Shown piece after piece: positions 6,202 through 6,785 of a stretch of DNA of 6,785 bases (positions are counted from its first letter, which is position 1; the number at the start of each line of letters is the position of its first letter). Source of the stretch: Actinomycetota bacterium (GTDB taxonomy: Bacteria > Actinomycetota > Acidimicrobiia > IMCC26256 > BP-133); NCBI GenBank assembly GCA_030838815.1, contig JAUZEX010000218.1, forward strand, positions 1 to 6,785, read 5' to 3'. Both the position numbers and the translations under genes were made by a program. Below the pieces are notes generated by a model. The model did not search any database. It was not told where the DNA came from and saw only the letters and a program-made list of their open reading frames with translations.

Positions 6202-6231
6202 ATTGTTGATCATCTTGACTCAGATGATCAA
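6202..6231 (-). promoter_or_regulatory. Putative permease promoter overlaid by a perfect 10-bp palindromic operator
   Basis: The inverted repeat TTGATCATCT-N6-AGATGATCAA occupies 6206-6231 (10-bp perfect arms, spacer TGACTC on the plus strand). It stands out as an AT-rich island in a GC-rich window. On the minus strand the right end of the palindrome doubles as a -35-like TTGATC (6231-6226) and, after 18 nt, AACAAT (6207-6202) is a 4-of-6 match to -10. A dimeric repressor bound here would block RNA polymerase. The transcript would start near 6195, about 44 nt before the GTG. The arms are too AT-rich, and there is no U-run, for a terminator. The Rrf2 protein encoded upstream is the obvious candidate ligand, by position only. 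Confidence 0.6.
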
Positions 6232-6297
6232 GAAGAAGACTGCGGGAGGTCGACCGGCAGGGAAACGTGTGGACTCGGGAAGGTTTCGGCGGTCGGA

Positions 6298-6322
6298 GCG
6301 GCGGTTCCCCCCTCGCCGCCGC
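6298..6322. repeat. GC-rich inverted repeat downstream of the Rrf2 gene
   Basis: GCGGCGG (6298-6304) and CCGCCGC (6316-6322) form 7-bp perfect arms with an 11-nt loop, 45 to 69 nt after the Rrf2 stop. It could help end the Rrf2 transcript, but no U-tract follows on the minus strand, and GC-rich repeats of this size are common by chance here. Confidence 0.25.
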
Positions 6323-6366
6323 CATTTCTTGACCAAGTCGACCGATTTACGTGTGAGGGTTGTCCG

Positions 6367-6785
6367 TTACGTCGTGTAGGTCCGGACATCGGCCTCGTAC
6401 TCGGCCGCCAGGGCCTGGACCCGGCCCGGCATCTCGCCGCGGGCGAGGTCGGCCAGGCTGACCACCTCCAGGACCGACCGCAGGCTGGTGCGCACGGCCA
6501 TCCACACCTCGCGGAGGTGCTCGGCCGGCCCGGGGTAGGCCAGGGCCGCGAGGCTCGTGTCGTGGACGTTGGCCAGGGGCCCGTCGATGGCCCGGATCAC
6601 GTCGGCGAGGGAGATCTCCTCCGCCGGACGGGCCAGCCAGTACCCGCCCTCCGCGCCGCGCTGGCTGCGCAGGAGGTGGGCCCGCTTGAGGTCGGACAGG
6701 ATCCCGAGCAGGAACTTGAGCGGGATGTCCTGGGCGCGGGCGATGGTGTCGGCCTTGACCGGCTCGTCGGACGAGACGGCGGCCA
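6367..6785 (-). CDS. Rrf2-family transcriptional regulator (partial, N-terminus beyond right edge)
   Basis: The frame is open from the right edge to the TAA at 6369-6367, giving 138 visible residues. It shows the Rrf2 winged-helix signature in order: VKADTIARAQDIPLKFLLGI (helix-turn-helix), LSDLKRAHLLRSQRG, AEGGYWLARPAEEISLADVI (the wing), then AIDGPLA and a dimerisation helix (EHLREVWMAVRTSLRSVLEV). About 20 residues, the first helix with the usual M-[R/K]-[I/L]-[S/T] start, are missing compared with typical family members. No cysteine occurs in the visible part, so the three-Cys Fe-S ligand set of IscR/NsrR-type proteins, which sits just after the AIDGP segment, is absent. This points to the cluster-free branch, which includes CymR, a regulator of cysteine metabolism that works with a partner enzyme. 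Next to a TauE/SafE permease and a palindrome, control of sulfur metabolism is the likely role. That role is inferred. Confidence 0.93.
   Translation of the reverse strand, partial: AAVSSDEPVKADTIARAQDIPLKFLLGILSDLKRAHLLRSQRGAEGGYWLARPAEEISLADVIRAIDGPLANVHDTSLAALAYPGPAEHLREVWMAVRTSLRSVLEVVSLADLARGEMPGRVQALAAEYEADVRTYTT

Noticed and set aside
6215..6220. TTGACT as a plus-strand -35 box
   Set aside because: No acceptable -10 box follows at 16-18 nt and no plus-strand gene lies downstream.
5117..6379. A 420-codon plus-strand frame opposite the permease
   Set aside because: Its composition (His/Asp/Gly/Arg-rich, no hydrophobic pattern) is that of a complementary-strand shadow; the minus-strand permease has clear family repeats.
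6224..6379. A 51-residue very basic plus-strand frame (MIKKKTAGGRPAGK start)
   Set aside because: It starts inside the palindrome, has no Shine-Dalgarno and runs into the 3' end of the Rrf2 gene on the other strand. I cannot support it as a gene.

Overview
The window is GC-rich with strong third-position G/C bias, GTG starts and 4-nt gene overlaps, and every gene I can support lies on the minus strand. This, together with the close match of the transporter and the Rrf2 regulator to actinobacterial forms, suggests an actinomycetote, possibly an Acidimicrobiia-like lineage. The lineage is an inference from sequence style, not from a marker gene. I see no rRNA, tRNA, CRISPR array, insertion sequence or attachment site.

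Reading in the direction of transcription (high to low coordinates), the right edge holds an Rrf2-family regulator whose N-terminus is cut off (6367 to the edge). A 215-bp intergenic region follows. It contains a perfect 10-bp inverted repeat (6206-6231) lying across a plausible promoter for a TauE/SafE-family permease (5090-6151). This looks like a small sulfur-linked regulator/transporter module. Overlapping stem-loops just after the permease stop may end its transcript.

A second promoter (-35 near 4961-4966, -10 near 4937-4942) precedes a run of four same-strand genes: a 62-residue single-pass membrane protein (4700-4888), a two-TM membrane protein with a bacterial PH domain (3991-4734), a 1083-residue McrB-like AAA+ NTPase (700-3951), and a partner protein running off the left edge (703 to 1). 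The partner overlaps the NTPase by 4 nt and resembles the N-terminal DUF2357 half of McrC-type proteins. The last two genes form a candidate McrBC-type modification-dependent restriction or defence pair.

The most unusual feature is the N-terminal two thirds of the NTPase: about 450 alanine-rich helical residues, then a domain with a four-cysteine cluster (C-x8-C-x10-C-x6-C) and a beta-rich stretch, then a disordered basic linker, and only then the AAA+ motor. It may be a substrate- or modified-base-sensing module not evident in standard McrB. Whether the membrane genes belong functionally with the McrBC-like pair is open; spacing and orientation allow one operon.
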